DNA of 16,655 nt from Actinomycetota bacterium (GTDB lineage: Bacteria; Actinomycetota; Actinomycetes; Nanopelagicales; Nanopelagicaceae): assembly GCA_009699165.1 (NCBI GenBank), contig WLOR01000018.1, positions 1 to 16,655 on the forward strand, given 5' to 3'. Position numbers and translations under genes: made by a program. Position 1 is the first letter of the stretch. Every line of letters starts with the position of its first letter. Of this stretch, positions 15,139 through 16,655 are shown piece by piece. The notes beneath the pieces are model-generated. The model was not told the origin of the DNA. It was given only the letters and a program-made list of their open reading frames with translations, and ran no database searches.

Positions 15139-15306
15139 CTGCACAGTCTGGCGGTCATGTGAGCGTGCTTTAGCCAAAATCACGCAGATGCATTGGCCTA
15201 GCCTGTTGCTTCAACGCCCGCGGTGAGGCAGACTCTCTCCACCAAAGGCGCCTATGGGGTAGGTCGACTCTCCACAGACGCCTTTATTAACCCTCAAGGA
15301 GGACAT
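15139..15306 (+). promoter_or_regulatory. Structured intergenic leader before the binding-protein gene
   Basis: This 168-base gap holds no credible gene. TAGCCT (15199-15204) is a candidate -10, which would give a leader of about 95 bases. Within it AAAGGCG (15244-15250) pairs with CGCCTTT (15279-15285); inside, TGGGG (15255-15259) can pair with CTCCA (15270-15274). A smaller hairpin GGTG/CACC (15222-15225 with 15240-15243) precedes it. Upstream, GCGTG/CACGC (15163-15167, 15181-15185) and GCCAA/TTGGC (15173-15177, 15193-15197) form short inverted repeats. AAGGAGG (15296-15302) is a very strong ribosome site four bases before the ATG. The main hairpin is followed by TTTATT rather than a full T-run, so it may be an attenuator, an mRNA stabiliser or the end of the upstream transcript. 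No known riboswitch class is recognised. Confidence 0.45.
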
Positions 15307-16655
15307 ATGAGAATCAATCGCGGTGCAAAAATTGCACTTGCAGTTGTAGCAGTAGCTGGTCTTGTTGTTGGTGCCCTGTCACCGGCGCAAGCGGCAACTC
15401 GCTCAACTGTCGTAATTGTAGATAGCAATACATTTACATCACTTAACCCATCACAGCCAGATCACAACCTGGTTTTGAATTCAAACGTTGCATACCTTTC
15501 AGGTATCGGCTTTAACTACTACAACAGCTCTGTTGATTTAGTACGCAACACAACTTTTGGTTCTTACAAAATTACAGCTAATAACTCAAAAGAGTTCAAA
15601 GTTAAGTACACCGTTGCTAAAGGCAAGAAGTGGTCAGATGGAACACCAATTACTGGTGTAGATCTACTACTTTCAAACGTACTTTCATCAAATGAGTACT
15701 CAAAGGCTGCAGGCCTTGGAGATCCATCCAGCGACACACTGCAGGCATTTGACTCACTTGGTTATAACGGCGCATACAACGAATTGATCCGCGATGTTTC
15801 TATCGCTCCAGATCGTATGTCAGTTGTTCTTACCTACTCACAGTTCTTCCCAGACTGGGAGCTTTACGGTCCAGGACCATCTCCAGTTCACACACTTGTT
15901 GCTATGGCACTAGGTGAGAAGAAGATCGGTACCTACGCTCACAACGTTGCACTAAAGAACAAGTTCTTAAGTGCATATCAGAGCAAGGACACAGCACTCT
16001 TGAAGAAGATTGCAAAGGTCTGGTCTGAAGATTACGACGTAACTTCAGTTGATTCCAAGACTAACCCACTGCTTCTAGTTGGTAATGGTCCATATGTTGT
16101 TTCATCTGTCGTAAAAGATCAGACAGTTACAATGAAGTTGAACCCAAACTACAATTCAGGTCCAGCGACAAGCGGAATCGAAACCGTTGTATTCAAGACT
16201 ATTCCAGACCCAACAGCAGCAGCTCAGGCTCTTGCTAACAAGGAAGTTGACGTCTACGAAGCCGTTGCTACAGCTGACTCAGTTGCAGCTTTGAAAAAAA
16301 TCGGTTCATCAGTAAACGTTGATGGATATGCAGTATCAACTTATGAGCACATCGAAGTACGTACCGGTGCAGCTCAGGGAGATACAGAAGAGTACAAGGG
16401 CGTATTTGCTGGTAAGTCACAGAAGGCACGCGATCTTCGTACTGCATTCTTACTTGCTTACCCACGTCAAGAGATCATCGATAAGATCGTGAAGCCAGTT
16501 AACTCTAAGGCAGTTGTAATGAACTCATTGCAATACTTCCCAGGTGAGACTAACTACAAGAAGATGATCGGTGATTCAGGTGCCTCTAAGTTCACTGCTG
16601 GAACACAAGACTCTCGCACTGCTGCAGCTCTTGCATTAGTGAAGAAGTACTATCC
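15307..16655 (+). CDS. Secreted solute-binding protein, SBP_bac_5 (Dpp/Opp-like), partial at right edge
   Basis: The frame is open for 449 codons to the edge; the C-terminus is missing. A signal peptide is clear: basic MRINRGAK, hydrophobic core about 9-24, cleavage near SPAQA (25-29). There is no lipobox cysteine. The mature part shows SBP_bac_5 landmarks in order: KKWSDGTPITGVDLL (the kwSDG...Dv motif), VGNGPYVVSSVV (G-GPY motif) and DLRTAFLLAYPRQEIIDKI (the vR-A-..-DR-I motif). Such proteins capture oligopeptides, dipeptides or other solutes for an ABC importer; no permease or ATPase gene is visible here and they may follow downstream. Codon choice is strongly biased like pstS, suggesting abundant expression, and the AAGGAGG ribosome site agrees. 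The exact substrate is unknown. Confidence 0.9.
   Translation, partial: MRINRGAKIALAVVAVAGLVVGALSPAQAATRSTVVIVDSNTFTSLNPSQPDHNLVLNSNVAYLSGIGFNYYNSSVDLVRNTTFGSYKITANNSKEFKVKYTVAKGKKWSDGTPITGVDLLLSNVLSSNEYSKAAGLGDPSSDTLQAFDSLGYNGAYNELIRDVSIAPDRMSVVLTYSQFFPDWELYGPGPSPVHTLVAMALGEKKIGTYAHNVALKNKFLSAYQSKDTALLKKIAKVWSEDYDVTSVDSKTNPLLLVGNGPYVVSSVVKDQTVTMKLNPNYNSGPATSGIETVVFKTIPDPTAAAQALANKEVDVYEAVATADSVAALKKIGSSVNVDGYAVSTYEHIEVRTGAAQGDTEEYKGVFAGKSQKARDLRTAFLLAYPRQEIIDKIVKPVNSKAVVMNSLQYFPGETNYKKMIGDSGASKFTAGTQDSRTAAALALVKKYY

Noticed and set aside
15244-15290. tRNA-like stretch (GGTCGACTCTCC resembling a T-arm)
   Set aside because: No acceptor stem, D-arm or anticodon arm can be built around it and the T-loop lacks the needed TTCRA spacing; it is better explained as a leader hairpin.
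1-16655. Mobile elements, integration sites or CRISPR
   Set aside because: No transposase or integrase motifs, no terminal inverted repeats, no regularly spaced repeats; gene style is uniform across the window.

Overview
The window looks like chromosomal DNA of a low-GC, streamlined actinobacterium, most like the freshwater acI lineage (Candidatus Nanopelagicales, e.g. Planktophila or Nanopelagicus). I base this on the SenX3/RegX3-type phosphate two-component pair, Streptomyces-type PHO boxes, TANNNT -10 elements placed 6-7 bases before start codons (leaderless mRNAs), AT-leaning codon use, and almost no intergenic space. The lineage is an inference from style, not from a marker gene. I saw no mobile element, CRISPR array, tRNA or rRNA.

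Layout. 1-1863 (minus): a PLP-dependent Orn/Lys/Arg decarboxylase-family gene followed by a TauE/SafE-type membrane protein that runs off the left edge. 1920-3260 (plus): a GabT-type class III aminotransferase, divergent from the decarboxylase across 56 bases. 3269-5019 (minus): regX3 and senX3, overlapping by 4 bases. 5110-9936 (plus): the phosphate uptake block phoU-pstC-pstA-pstB-pstS. 9965-9990: a clear hairpin terminator after pstS. 10021-10173 (plus): an unrecognised 50-residue single-span membrane protein. 10181-10744 (minus): a small multi-span protein resembling the VTT/DedA group. 10801-15138 (plus): a P1B-type metal ATPase and two tandem MFS exporters. 15307 to the right edge (plus): a secreted peptide/solute-binding protein of the SBP_bac_5 family.

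How it works together. Positions 3269-9936 form a complete phosphate-starvation module: SenX3 kinase, RegX3 regulator, the PhoU signalling protein, and the PstC/PstA permease, PstB ATPase and PstS binding protein. Two paired 11-base direct repeats of the GTTCACC type lie in the senX3-phoU divergent region and in front of pstS, exactly where RegX3 should act. Several things differ from the textbook version: the kinase has no membrane segments, pstS is last and has its own PHO box, PstA carries two extra N-terminal membrane spans, and PstS has no lipobox cysteine.

The most striking regulatory signal is the repeated geometry TANNNT, 6 or 7 bases, ATG in front of at least seven genes. It indicates widespread leaderless transcription, and supports the small 50-residue gene and a possible five-codon leader ORF.
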